A stretch of DNA of 41,886 nt from Thiotrichales bacterium 19S3-11 (GCA_021713295.1 JAKJJU010000025.1:1-41886), one strand, 5' to 3'. Shown: positions 25,198-34,339, counted from the stretch's first letter. The notes: a model not told the origin generated them from the letters alone. A program made the numbers and translations.

Positions 25198-26865
25198 ATG
25201 AAAGAGATGCTTCATCAATTTTTTGTAATGGTATATCGTTACACCGTCAGCTGGCACGATAGGCAGACTATCCTGTTTGGATTGATTCTATCATCATTAG
25301 TGCTTAATATTGCGGGGCTTATTTTGCCATTAACGATTTTACAATTGTATGATCGAATTATTCCAAACCATTCAACGGCAAGTTTATTAATTTTAGTTGT
25401 CATAGTCTTGTTTGCTTTAGCAATAGAAATGTTCTTAAGTCTATCTCGTAATATTTTTATTACGTGGTCTGCTGCTCGTTATGCATTTAACACAACAAAT
25501 AATGTATTAGCTCAAGTGATTACTAGCGATATTACTTATTTTAAAACGCGTGCAGCTATATTATCTGCAGATGAAGTACGCGTAGTTGATTATATTAAGG
25601 GGTTTTATTCGCATGCTTTAACGGCGCTTTTAGATGTTATATTTTCAATGGTTTTTATTATTGTTATATTTTATATTGCAGGTTGGTTGGTAGCCGTTCC
25701 ACTTATCTGTTCGCTTTTACTAGTTATTAGTACGTTGCTTCATTATAAAAAATTAAAGCAATTAACTGAGCATTATCATGAAATAAAGGACAAAAAAGTT
25801 AATTTTTTAGTTGAAATATTCAATAAAATGCACAGTATAAAATCACTTGCGCTTGAAACATTTATGTTAAGAAAGTATGAGCGGTTACAGAACGAATTTG
25901 CCGAAGATATTGAAGAGACAACTAGAAATAATTCATATATCTATACGCTCAACTCAGTGCTAACACAGCTCTCATTTATTTTATTGGTTGCAGTTGGCGT
26001 TATTCAAATAATTAATTACCAATTGACATTAGGTGGGCTTGCAGCTTGCTTGTTATTATCAATACGCATTATACAACCTTTTGGACGCTTATCTTTGGTG
26101 TTTAAAAATTTTATTGAAGTTCAACTGGCTGAAGAAAATGTAGTGACTTTGATGGGGTTGGGGTCAGCAAAATCAGGGAAGGTGGATACTACTATTGAAG
26201 AAGAGCTTACAGGGCAAATTCAGTTAGTCGATATCGATATTAGCTTTAATGATAAAATGTTATTCAGTCATTTATCGTTGCATATTCAGCCAGGTGAAGT
26301 TGTTGCAATTAAGGGAGATAATATCTCTGGGAAAAGTACCTTACTAATGGTTATAGCTGGCTTAGTGGTGCCATCAAGTGGAGAAGTCTTATTAAACCAA
26401 CAGTCATTAAGCCTATATAAGGAGGCATTTATTAGTAAGCAGATAGCTTATTTTTCGAAAGAACCGGTGATTTTCTCTGGTAGCATACTAGATAATATAA
26501 CAATGTTTGATAACCGAAGAGCTCAGGATGCCATAAATCTAGCAAAGGAGTTAGGTCTTGATCAAATTGTGCAACTATTGGCTAATGGCTATGATACCTA
26601 TCTAGGTGATGGTGTCTCAGGTGTACTTCCTACAGGCGTAAATCAATTAATTACAATGACAAGAAGCTTAATAAACAAACCAAAAATTGTTTTGTTTGAT
26701 GAGGCTAGTATAGCTTTAGATCAGCAAGGAAGTGAACGAATTAAGTCTTATTTAGCTAAGCTTAATCCAAAGCCTACCATGTTACTGGTAACAGATGATC
26801 CATTAATACTTCAGCTTGTAACAAGAACAGTTGATATTTCAAAACTGTCAGTGGGGAGTAACTAA
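25198..26865 (+). CDS. type I secretion ABC half-transporter, atypical (first of pair)
   Basis: 555 aa: a membrane domain with about six helices (roughly residues 25-300), then a nucleotide-binding domain (340-555). There is no N-terminal C39-like domain. Walker A is intact (GDNISGKST, 373-381), and Walker B with its catalytic Glu is kept (KIVLFDEAS, Glu502). Other catalytic elements are changed. The Q-loop Gln is Lys421 (FSKEPVIF), the signature reads LPTGV (477-481) instead of LSGGQ, and the switch His is Asp533 (LLVTDDP). The protein should form a heterodimer with the next gene product in the inner membrane and move the adhesin outwards. It begins 31 bases after the adhesin stop and ends one base before the next ATG. 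Confidence 0.88.
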   Translation: MKEMLHQFFVMVYRYTVSWHDRQTILFGLILSSLVLNIAGLILPLTILQLYDRIIPNHSTASLLILVVIVLFALAIEMFLSLSRNIFITWSAARYAFNTTNNVLAQVITSDITYFKTRAAILSADEVRVVDYIKGFYSHALTALLDVIFSMVFIIVIFYIAGWLVAVPLICSLLLVISTLLHYKKLKQLTEHYHEIKDKKVNFLVEIFNKMHSIKSLALETFMLRKYERLQNEFAEDIEETTRNNSYIYTLNSVLTQLSFILLVAVGVIQIINYQLTLGGLAACLLLSIRIIQPFGRLSLVFKNFIEVQLAEENVVTLMGLGSAKSGKVDTTIEEELTGQIQLVDIDISFNDKMLFSHLSLHIQPGEVVAIKGDNISGKSTLLMVIAGLVVPSSGEVLLNQQSLSLYKEAFISKQIAYFSKEPVIFSGSILDNITMFDNRRAQDAINLAKELGLDQIVQLLANGYDTYLGDGVSGVLPTGVNQLITMTRSLINKPKIVLFDEASIALDQQGSERIKSYLAKLNPKPTMLLVTDDPLILQLVTRTVDISKLSVGSN

Positions 26866-26866
26866 A

Positions 26867-28966
26867 ATGGATAAGACTATAAATGATGATTTATTTTGTC
26901 GGTTTTTTAAACAAGACAGTGAATATTTACGGCTATTACGACCATTGCTTAGGTTATTAAAGTGGCAAGGTTCAGATTATCAATTGGCTGAAAGCTTACC
27001 GTGCTATAGCCCTTATTTACATTTATCAGGTTTTTTACATTGTATGCGATTATTGGGGTTTCAGATAAATTCATTTAAATCAAATTTAGCTGACCTTGAT
27101 AGTCGACACGTTCCTTGTTTATATGTTAGTCATGATAAAAAAATAATCGGCATATTAAAAGAAAAACAAGGTAATCACTGGTTAGTTTTTGATGCGAATA
27201 AAGCTTGTGATATTGAAATTGATGCAAGCCAAATACAAACTGGTAGAATTTATATTTTTCATAAAAAACAATCGCTAGCAGACAAAGATAAATTTAAATC
27301 ATTGTTTCAGGTGTTTAAAGGTTTTATTCCTCAGTTAGTGACTATTGGTATAGTCTTAAATTTATTAATGCTATCTGTGCCATTTTTTGTAATGGTTGCT
27401 TATGATCGAGTAATTTCATCATCTTCTTTATTATTACTGTTTAAACTCTTAATAGGCGTTGTAATTGCAATGATTGGGATTGTGATTTTGTATCAAGCAA
27501 GGTCAAAAATTTTTTCTTATATTAGCATGAAATTTAATAATCATATTGGGGTTGAAATTATAAAGCATATTCTTTCATTGCCTATACAGTATACAGACTA
27601 TGGAAATACCAGTGCTCAAATTGCTAGAATTAAGGATTTTGATAGAGTCAGAGATGCATTTGTTAATCAATATATGATTTTATTATTAGATATACCATTG
27701 ACAATTATTTATCTAATTGCAATTGCCTTTATTGGAGGAGCAATTATTTGGATACCAGTTTTTACCATCATAGCTTCTTGTATAATTATTTTTATTTTTA
27801 AACCGTATTTAACATCCTATGTTAATCAAAGATCAAAAATAGCATCAAAATATCAAAGACTTCTACTGGAGACATTTTCATATTTAAAAACAATTAGGCT
27901 AGCAGGTGCGCATGAAGTTTGGTTGCAACGACTAAAAAGCCAATGTGCTGAAAATGAGCAATTGGATTACAGGTTGTCAAATTTAAATACACTAATCAGT
28001 CTGCTATATGATCTTATTATCAAATTATCTATTTTAAGTGTGTTAATTTTAGGTACGTTTATGATACTAAATAACGCAATTAGTATCGGTGGCTTATTGG
28101 CTTGTATGATTTTGATTTGGCGCATCTTTATGCCATTAAAAATGTTATTTATTTCTTTAACCAGTCTTGGACAAATGAAGCGTAGTATTAATCAAATAAA
28201 AACATTGATGCAAATCCCAAGCGAAGGCATACCAAAATCATCAGAATACCATAAGCCAGAAATAAAAGGCGATATTACATTACAAAATGCATCACTAGCT
28301 TATCCATCGCAAAATAAATTTGCATTAATGAACATTTCTGTAGATATTCAAGCTGGTGCATTGGTCGGTATTATTGGAGAAAACGGTTCCGGAAAATCTA
28401 CCCTTTTAAAAGCAATTCTAAACTTATATCCACTTAAAAATGGCCAAATTTTAATTTCAGGTACAAATATAGAACAAATGAATCCATATCATTTACGCCA
28501 GAGTATCAGTTATGTATCAAAAACGACTCAACTATTTTATGGAACAATTAAACAAAATCTAACACTGGTTAATCCATTAATTACAGATGGTGAAATTGAC
28601 CAAATACTCAACTTGGTTGGCCTTAAAGCAGACATAGAGGCCTTAGCTTGTGGTATTAATACAAGAATTAAAGAAAATGATGCTATATTTTCAGATAGTT
28701 TTAAACAACGCTTAGGTATAGCCCGTGCGTTAGTAAAATCATCTAGCATACTATTAATAGATGATAAACATCATGCATTTGATAAAAAAAATCAGCAGTT
28801 ATTGATTAATATTCTCAAGAAACTTAAAGGTAAAGTTACAATTATTTTGATTTCTCATAATGAAGAATATTTAGCATTAGCAGATCAGGTTATGGTACTA
28901 GAAAAAGGGAATATGATTGCTTATGCCCCTCCTTTAGAAGTATTAAAGCATTACCTTAAGAGGTAG
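26867..28966 (+). CDS. type I secretion ABC transporter with degenerate C39-like domain (second of pair)
   Basis: 699 aa from ATG 26867; GGGGAG lies 8 bases upstream, within the previous gene, giving coupled translation. Residues 1-135 look like the C39-like domain of RTX exporters, without a peptidase Cys-His pair (VPCLYVSHDKKIIGILK). Six membrane helices occupy about 155-430, and the nucleotide-binding domain 465-699. Walker A is perfect (GENGSGKST, 504-512), and the switch His664 is present (LISHNEE). However, the signature reads FSDSFKQ (608-614), the Q-loop Gln is Lys552, and the Walker B Glu is replaced by Asp633 (LLIDDKHH). The kept features are partly complementary to the partner protein. 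MARTX systems likewise use two ABC proteins (RtxB and RtxE). Confidence 0.88.
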   Translation: MDKTINDDLFCRFFKQDSEYLRLLRPLLRLLKWQGSDYQLAESLPCYSPYLHLSGFLHCMRLLGFQINSFKSNLADLDSRHVPCLYVSHDKKIIGILKEKQGNHWLVFDANKACDIEIDASQIQTGRIYIFHKKQSLADKDKFKSLFQVFKGFIPQLVTIGIVLNLLMLSVPFFVMVAYDRVISSSSLLLLFKLLIGVVIAMIGIVILYQARSKIFSYISMKFNNHIGVEIIKHILSLPIQYTDYGNTSAQIARIKDFDRVRDAFVNQYMILLLDIPLTIIYLIAIAFIGGAIIWIPVFTIIASCIIIFIFKPYLTSYVNQRSKIASKYQRLLLETFSYLKTIRLAGAHEVWLQRLKSQCAENEQLDYRLSNLNTLISLLYDLIIKLSILSVLILGTFMILNNAISIGGLLACMILIWRIFMPLKMLFISLTSLGQMKRSINQIKTLMQIPSEGIPKSSEYHKPEIKGDITLQNASLAYPSQNKFALMNISVDIQAGALVGIIGENGSGKSTLLKAILNLYPLKNGQILISGTNIEQMNPYHLRQSISYVSKTTQLFYGTIKQNLTLVNPLITDGEIDQILNLVGLKADIEALACGINTRIKENDAIFSDSFKQRLGIARALVKSSSILLIDDKHHAFDKKNQQLLINILKKLKGKVTIILISHNEEYLALADQVMVLEKGNMIAYAPPLEVLKHYLKR

Positions 28967-28971
28967 GTACA

Positions 28972-30321
28972 ATGAAAAAGAAAAAAAATGATAAGAAGAA
29001 GGCTAGCTTCAAGCGAGAGAAACAAGCACAACTTTGGTATTTACCGAAGGATATTGTGCTTGAAGAAATCAATTCAAGACGATATTTATTAATGCTGACA
29101 GCTATGATTTCTCTAATTGTTATAATGATTGTGATTTGGGCTGCATTGACTTCAGTCGATGAAAAAACGGTTACTAAAGGTGAAATTGTACCAATTGATA
29201 AAGTAAATGTTGTTGAGCATTTAGAAGGTGGAATTATTGATAAAATTCTTGTTAAAAATAATACCTATGTCAAAAAAGGTGAGGTTATTTTAAAATTACG
29301 TTCCACCAGTTATTCAGCAAAAATAAATCAGTTATTATCACAACAAAGCTCACTTGAGTTAGATAAAGAGCGCTTACAAGCATTTATAGATAGGAAAAAA
29401 CAAATTGATAATCAAGTTATAAATGAAAAAAACAAATCTTATGTAGATCATGAAAATCAGATATTAATGATTCAAGATCAGGCACGAGAAGATCAGTTAG
29501 ATGTGATTAATGCCCAAATAAATGCTCAAAAAGAAGAAGTAGATCGTTTAAAAAATCAGATTGAAATTACAGCAAAAAATCTCGATTTACTTAACGAAGA
29601 AGTCAAAATGTATGAAAATTTAGCAGTTGATGGCTATGTCTCAAAAAAAGATCATCTAAAAGCATTACGAGCAAGAAACTCAGGAAATATTGAATTAAAT
29701 TCGTTGAATAAGCAATTTAATCAGGCTGAACAGAAACTGCTCGAGCTTTTTCAATTAAAAGAAAGTACGATTTCAACGATCCATGAACAGGCATCTAAGC
29801 AATTAGATACCGTAAGAAGCCAATTAGATGAAATTGTTTATAAAATAAAAGACATAGAAGATCAATTAAATAGAACCGTCATTAAAGCGCCTATATCAGG
29901 TATGATTAAAGGTTTAAGCCTGCTAGAGGGAGAAGTCGTGCCATCGGGAGGACAGTTATTTAGTATCGTTCCAAGTGATTCCTTATTACAAGCAAAAGTA
30001 AAAATATTACCGCATGATATTGGCCATATTAAGCTCGGTGATTCTGTCATTGTCAAAATTACAGCGTTTGATTATGCCAGATATGGTAGTATTAAAGGTA
30101 AGTTAATTACCATTTCAGCAACTACTTTCCAAGATGAAGATAAGAATGCTTATTATGAGGGTATTATTGCACTTGATATGCAATATGTTAATCATAAAAA
30201 ATATACAATAAAACCTGGGATGCTGGTTGAGGCGGATATTATTACCGGTGATAAAACAATTCTAGAGTATCTTCTAAAACCAATTCATACAACGTTAAGT
30301 TCAGCATTTTATGAGCGTTAA
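28972..30321 (+). CDS. HlyD-family type I secretion adaptor
   Basis: 449 aa periplasmic membrane-fusion protein, preceded by AGAGGTAGG and only 5 bases after the second ABC gene. A lysine-rich cytoplasmic N-terminus (KKKKNDKKKA) precedes one membrane helix (about 40-60). A lipoyl half-motif follows (VTKGEIVPIDKVNVVEHLEGG, in part), then long coiled coil (about 125-300, rich in Gln/Glu/Lys). The second lipoyl half IKAPISGMIKGLSLLEGEVV and a beta-barrel domain end it. It links the ABC pair to an outer-membrane TolC-type channel; no such channel gene is nearby, so a chromosomal TolC elsewhere is presumed. This ends the adhesin-ABC-ABC-HlyD operon. Confidence 0.92.
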   Translation: MKKKKNDKKKASFKREKQAQLWYLPKDIVLEEINSRRYLLMLTAMISLIVIMIVIWAALTSVDEKTVTKGEIVPIDKVNVVEHLEGGIIDKILVKNNTYVKKGEVILKLRSTSYSAKINQLLSQQSSLELDKERLQAFIDRKKQIDNQVINEKNKSYVDHENQILMIQDQAREDQLDVINAQINAQKEEVDRLKNQIEITAKNLDLLNEEVKMYENLAVDGYVSKKDHLKALRARNSGNIELNSLNKQFNQAEQKLLELFQLKESTISTIHEQASKQLDTVRSQLDEIVYKIKDIEDQLNRTVIKAPISGMIKGLSLLEGEVVPSGGQLFSIVPSDSLLQAKVKILPHDIGHIKLGDSVIVKITAFDYARYGSIKGKLITISATTFQDEDKNAYYEGIIALDMQYVNHKKYTIKPGMLVEADIITGDKTILEYLLKPIHTTLSSAFYER

Positions 30322-30330
30322 ACGGTAGGG

Positions 30331-30861
30331 TTATTTTTTAGTCTTATATTTATTAATCAGAGAAATACTATATAAGACTAACCAGCGAATACATACGGCT
30401 ACTAAAACGCCAATTAATGATTCTAAAAAGCGTGATAGGGCATTTAAAAATGCAGGTAACTCTGGGGATAGTAAACTAACTGCAATGACAACAGCAGCAG
30501 TTAAATTTGCCAAACGTAAGCCTTCTTCAAAATGGATAAATTTGCAAATTAATGATGTGATGAAAATGACAGGGATACATAAAATAATGTGTGCGGGGAA
30601 AAAGATAAGAAATATGCCAGCGATAGCAGCACCAATAAAAGAGCCTATTAGCCTTACAACTGCCATATGATCAGTTAGTTTTCGTGTATTTTGGATAACA
30701 ACTACACCTGAAATAGCAGCCCAAAGTCCACCAATAATCGCCAATTGATGATTGGTATAACCAATGAAGCTACTGATTAAAAAGCAAACCCAAACGATTA
30801 ATGCCATTTCAATTGATAAAAATAGCTTAGTTGACAATCTATTTTGATGTAGATGGATCAT
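30331..30861 (-). CDS. half-size FUSC / aromatic acid exporter family protein
   Basis: 176 aa with about five to six membrane segments and a basic C-terminus (INKYKTKK). The pattern LAIIGGLWAAISGVVVIQNT followed by RLIGSFIGAAIAG is typical of the ArAE/FUSC repeat, present here once instead of twice. The protein probably works as an oligomer, and its substrate is unknown. GAGAG lies before the ATG. It converges on the hlyD-like gene with only 9 bases between stops, and is divergent from maeA. Confidence 0.75.
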   Translation of the reverse strand: MIHLHQNRLSTKLFLSIEMALIVWVCFLISSFIGYTNHQLAIIGGLWAAISGVVVIQNTRKLTDHMAVVRLIGSFIGAAIAGIFLIFFPAHIILCIPVIFITSLICKFIHFEEGLRLANLTAAVVIAVSLLSPELPAFLNALSRFLESLIGVLVAVCIRWLVLYSISLINKYKTKK

Positions 30862-30891
30862 AAGTTACTCTCTTTTTCAACAAATTTGCTG

Positions 30892-30900
30892 TGTTACACT
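30892..30900 (+). promoter_or_regulatory. extended -10 promoter for maeA
   Basis: TGT followed by TACACT forms an extended -10 element; a T-rich TTTTTC lies about 16 bases upstream. Transcription from about 30907 would give maeA a leader of roughly 150 bases. Confidence 0.45.
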
Positions 30901-30947
30901 ATTTAAATTTAGAAGAAAGTCTTGATAATTCAAGAGGATTAGAAAAT

Positions 30948-30983
30948 ATGCTGCAGTTAAGTGCCGCTATCAGCATGGAATAA
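30948..30983 (+). CDS. possible 11-residue leader peptide upstream of maeA
   Basis: ATG 30948 is preceded by AGAGGA at good spacing and encodes MLQLSAAISME before TAA. Just upstream, CTTGA-TAAT-TCAAG (about 30920-30933) forms an inverted repeat that touches the ribosome site. The frame may be a translated leader or coincidence; no runs of one amino acid suggest classical attenuation. Confidence 0.3.
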   Translation: MLQLSAAISME

Positions 30984-31057
30984 GATTTTATTTCGTTTAT
31001 GATAAAAGAAGTTTGATTAATTACGCATAGGCAAATCGTTAACTTAGGAGCTAACAG

Positions 31058-32764
31058 ATGGCATCAAAAAAGAAGACTTCGCAAACAAAAACAATTAGCA
31101 CTAAATTAAAAGGAAGGGCATTATTAAATGAACCGTTATTAAATAAAGGAACGGCGTTTTGTGAAAAGGAACGTGATTTATTTGATTTGCACGGTTTATT
31201 ACCTGTTCATATTGAGTCTATGGACTCACAGGTAATGCGTGTTTGTCGCCAGTTACATGAAAAAGCCAATAATATTCAAAAAAATATCTTTTTGAATGCG
31301 TTGCATGATAGTAATGTTACCCTATTTTACAAATATGCTTCTATGCACATTGATGATGTATTACCGATTGTTTATACACCAACAGTTGGGGATGCGGTAG
31401 AAAGCTATTCATTTGAATTCAGACGACCTGCTGGAATTTATTTATCTTATGAGCATAAAGATAAATTAGATAAAACACTTGCCAAAGCAGCAAAAGAGAG
31501 AGAGATTGACTTTATTATTGTTACCGATGGCGAAGCCGTATTGGGTATTGGTGATTGGGGCATTGGTGGTATGGATATCAGCATTGGTAAATTAATGGTT
31601 TATATTATCTGCTCTGGTATTAATCCTTCTCGAGTTTTGCCGGTACAATTAGATGTCGGTACAAATAATCAAAAACTTTTAGATGATCCATTATATCTAG
31701 GTGCACATCATAAGCGAATCACAGGCAAAGACTATGATCAGTTTGTTGACTCATTTGTTAAAAGTGTTAAAAAGCATTTTCCAAACGTTTATTTACACTG
31801 GGAAGACTTTGGGCGTGACCACGCTAGAAGTATTTTGGAGAGATACCGCGATGATCTATGTACCTTTAACGATGATATGCAGGGTACAGGTATTGTTGCA
31901 ACTGCAAATGTAATATCAGGCATTCAGGCAACAAAAACCAGTTACTGTGATCATGTTGTTGTTATGTTTGGTGCAGGTACAGCAGGTTGTGGCATTATGG
32001 ATCAGATTTTAGATGCATTTGTTGCAAGTGGCATGAGTGAAGCACAAGCAAGAAAACGGTTTTATATTATAGATCGTGATGGTTTAGTCGTTGACGATAT
32101 GAAAAATTTACCGTACTTTCAGAAACCTTACGCCAGAAAAAGAAGTGAGGTTAAAAAGTGGCAAGTAGCTAACCAAGATAATATTTCCCTATTGGAAGTC
32201 GTTGAAAATGCAAAAGCGACTATTTTAATTGGCTGTTCAACAGTTAAAGGTGCGTTTAATAAACCAATTGTTCAAACGATGGCCAAAAATATTAAACGTC
32301 CAATCATTATGCCATTATCAAATCCTAATTCCCACTGCGAAGCTGAACCTGAAGATTTGATCCAATGGACGGATGCTCAAGCAATTATTGCTGCGGGTAG
32401 CCCATTTGATCCAGTCGAATATAAAGGTAAAACTTACGTGATTTCACAAGCAAATAACGCCTTTATTTTCCCAGGATTAGGCTTAGGGGCTATTGCTGTG
32501 AAGGCAACAAAAATGTCTGATAACATGATTAGAGCTGCATCAAAGGCATTAAGTGAGTTTTCTCCTTTAAGAAAAAATAAATGTGCGCCGATCTTACCAC
32601 CAATACATGATGCACCGTTGGTAAGCAAAAAAGCTGCAATTGCTGTCGCTAAAGCGGCTATTAAAGAGGGGTTATCAGCAATTAATGCAAAAGTAGCAGA
32701 TGCAGAAAAATTAGTTGAAGCCGCTCAATGGCAGCCTGAATATCCTAAGCTAACTAAGAAATGA
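31058..32764 (+). CDS. maeA: NAD-dependent malic enzyme
   Basis: 568 aa (E. coli MaeA is 565). It decarboxylates malate to pyruvate with reduction of NAD. AGGAG precedes the ATG. Key blocks: VYTPTVGDAVESYSFEFRRP, TDGEAVLGIGDWGIGGMDIS (catalytic region with the adjacent Lys), the metal site EDFGRDHARSILERY with CTFNDDMQGTG, the Rossmann motif VMFGAGTAGCGI, and the C-terminal PLSNPNSHCEAEPED. The N-terminal 28 residues are a Lys/Thr-rich tail slightly different from E. coli. It links the TCA intermediates made by the sdh-suc block to pyruvate, although the genes are not co-transcribed. Confidence 0.95.
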   Translation: MASKKKTSQTKTISTKLKGRALLNEPLLNKGTAFCEKERDLFDLHGLLPVHIESMDSQVMRVCRQLHEKANNIQKNIFLNALHDSNVTLFYKYASMHIDDVLPIVYTPTVGDAVESYSFEFRRPAGIYLSYEHKDKLDKTLAKAAKEREIDFIIVTDGEAVLGIGDWGIGGMDISIGKLMVYIICSGINPSRVLPVQLDVGTNNQKLLDDPLYLGAHHKRITGKDYDQFVDSFVKSVKKHFPNVYLHWEDFGRDHARSILERYRDDLCTFNDDMQGTGIVATANVISGIQATKTSYCDHVVVMFGAGTAGCGIMDQILDAFVASGMSEAQARKRFYIIDRDGLVVDDMKNLPYFQKPYARKRSEVKKWQVANQDNISLLEVVENAKATILIGCSTVKGAFNKPIVQTMAKNIKRPIIMPLSNPNSHCEAEPEDLIQWTDAQAIIAAGSPFDPVEYKGKTYVISQANNAFIFPGLGLGAIAVKATKMSDNMIRAASKALSEFSPLRKNKCAPILPPIHDAPLVSKKAAIAVAKAAIKEGLSAINAKVADAEKLVEAAQWQPEYPKLTKK

Positions 32765-32789
32765 TGCAAAGTTATTTGCTAGGTAGTTT

Positions 32790-33299
32790 TTATGAGGTGC
32801 ATTGAAATTTATTGAGTTTAGCAAGTGTTTTAAGCTTATCTTCACTTAAGCGAAATACACTCCAATCGTCCATTGCAATTGCACCTAAGTTTTGGTAGAA
32901 ATTAATGGCTTTTTTATTCCAATTAAGTACCCACCATTCAATACGACCACAATCCCTTTCAAGTGCTAATTGGGCTAAAAAATAGAAGATTGCTTTACCA
33001 ATTCCAAACCCTCTAAAAGCAGGTTTCACATATAAGTCCTCTAAATATAAGCCAGGTTTTCCAACAAAAGTTGAAAAATTATGAAAAAATAAGGCAAAAC
33101 CAATTTCATTATTACCCATACATATCAGAAGTACTTCAGCGCGTGCCACACTACCAAAAAGATGTTTTCTGAGACTCTCTTCGGTAGCGATAACTTCATG
33201 ACGTAGTTTTTCAAATTCTGCTAGTTCATAAATAAAGTTTAAAATGGTTTTTATATCATTCTCAGTTGCAAATCTAATATGAAGATTGTCTAAAGCCAT
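32790..33299 (-). CDS. GNAT acetyltransferase, spermidine/thialysine N-acetyltransferase type
   Basis: 169 aa from ATG 33299, which has GGGTG 9 bases upstream; an in-frame GTG at 33311 would add 4 residues. The acetyl-CoA pyrophosphate loop is RGFGIGKA. The blocks FFHNFSTFVGKPGLYLEDLY, CGRIEWWVLNWNKKAINFY and DDWSVFRLSEDKL match the SSAT family, which acetylates polyamines or thialysine. The terminal residues around Trp-Ser-Val-Phe-Arg are where acceptor preference is set, so polyamine versus thialysine cannot be decided here. It sits alone, tail to tail with maeA and upstream of tRNA-Met on the same strand order. Confidence 0.88.
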   Translation of the reverse strand: MALDNLHIRFATENDIKTILNFIYELAEFEKLRHEVIATEESLRKHLFGSVARAEVLLICMGNNEIGFALFFHNFSTFVGKPGLYLEDLYVKPAFRGFGIGKAIFYFLAQLALERDCGRIEWWVLNWNKKAINFYQNLGAIAMDDWSVFRLSEDKLKTLAKLNKFQCTS

Positions 33300-33399
33300 A
33301 AAATTACACACCCAATTTAAATGCTGAAAGTCTATAGCATACTAAATAGATAAAAATTTAAAAGTTTTAAATGCATTAATGATAAAAAATAGATAAATC

Positions 33400-33476
33400 T
33401 GGTAGCTACGAGTGGACTTGAACCACCGACCCCAGCATTATGAATGCTGTGCTCTAACCGACTGAGCTACGTAGCC
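33400..33476 (-). tRNA. tRNA-Met (CAT), elongator type
   Basis: The reverse complement begins GGCTACGTAGCTCAG and folds into a complete cloverleaf of 77 bases with encoded CCA (33400-33402 on the + strand as TGG). The anticodon stem CAGCA/TGCTG encloses loop TTCATAA with anticodon CAT. The 5' half matches E. coli elongator tRNA-Met closely. The acceptor starts with a G-T pair at 1:72. Confidence 0.95.
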
Positions 33477-33487
33477 AATGTGCGAGT

Positions 33488-33515
33488 ATTTTACTTAATT
33501 GTACGCTTGTGTCAA
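33488..33515 (-). promoter_or_regulatory. tRNA-Met promoter
   Basis: On the - strand, TTGACA (33510-33515) and TAAAAT (33488-33493) are 16 bases apart. Transcription would start just before the tRNA 5' end at 33476. Confidence 0.7.
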
Positions 33516-33550
33516 CTAGTAGCGCTAGATATTTTTGATTAAATGCTGAT

Positions 33551-34315
33551 TTAGTAAATTAAATATTTAAAAATTAGATGTCCTAAAAGGACAATTAACA
33601 CAAGGTTCACAACCCGTTTGACAATTTTATTGTATCCTTTAATTAGAATTTGGCTTCCTAAAATATAGCCAAATGCCGAGGCGGGTACGCCAATTAATGC
33701 AGGAGTCCAGTCAATACGATTAACAATAAGAAAATAAGCTAAAGCAGATAAATTGGAAATAAAATTGATTAAACGAGCATTTATGGATGCATCTACATAG
33801 TCCATATAGAGGAAAAAAACAAAGCCTAACAGCAAAAAAGTACCTGTACCAGGGCCAAAAAAGCCATCATACCCTCCGATAACAAAGCTAACAATAATAC
33901 ATCGATTAATTGCTTGCATATCACTTAAATTATGATGGCTTTTAAGCTGAAAAATTCGTGATTTAAATGTATTAATAATTAAAATACAGGGAATTAAAAT
34001 AAGCAATAAATAGACCATGGCCTCAGCACTTAGCAGTCGACTTAGAAATGCACCAGAGATAGCGCCTAACAGTCCTGTGATAACACCATATTTCATTAAT
34101 GACAAATCAATTTTATTATGGCGTAGAAAGCGATAAATTGCAGTTGTTCCACCAAGTGTCACGGTAAATTTATTAGTACCAAGTACCAGTGCTTCAGGCA
34201 CACCAATTAAAAGGAAGGTTGGGATGGTAATAAAGCCTCCACCGCCGCCAATTGCATCAATAAAGCCTGCAAAGGCAACTAATATAATCTCTACTATTAT
34301 ATGCTCAATACTCAT
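33551..34315 (-). CDS. TauE/SafE family sulfite exporter-like permease (TSUP)
   Basis: 254 aa with about seven to eight membrane segments. The N-terminal repeat has the TSUP signature GFIDAIGGGGGFITIPTFL followed by LGTNKFTVTLGG, and a second glycine-rich repeat GGYDGFFGPGTGTFLLLGF lies in the middle. Members move sulfite, sulfoacetate or related organosulfur anions, but most have unknown substrates. The ribosome site is weak (TAAG). It lies 24 bases downstream of the PAP2 gene on the same strand and may be co-transcribed with it. Confidence 0.88.
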   Translation of the reverse strand: MSIEHIIVEIILVAFAGFIDAIGGGGGFITIPTFLLIGVPEALVLGTNKFTVTLGGTTAIYRFLRHNKIDLSLMKYGVITGLLGAISGAFLSRLLSAEAMVYLLLILIPCILIINTFKSRIFQLKSHHNLSDMQAINRCIIVSFVIGGYDGFFGPGTGTFLLLGFVFFLYMDYVDASINARLINFISNLSALAYFLIVNRIDWTPALIGVPASAFGYILGSQILIKGYNKIVKRVVNLVLIVLLGHLIFKYLIY

Positions 34316-34339
34316 AAAGAATCTTACGATATAAAATGA

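Noticed and set aside
26867-27270. Active C39 bacteriocin-processing peptidase at the N-terminus of the second ABC protein
   Set aside because: No catalytic Cys near the N-terminus in a Q-x-C context and no matching His/Asp; it reads as a C39-like, non-peptidase domain.
33400-33476. tRNA-Ile2 (CAT, lysidine-modified) instead of tRNA-Met
   Set aside because: The acceptor and D-arm (GGCTACGTAGCTCAG) follow elongator tRNA-Met, while tRNA-Ile2 usually begins GGCCC.
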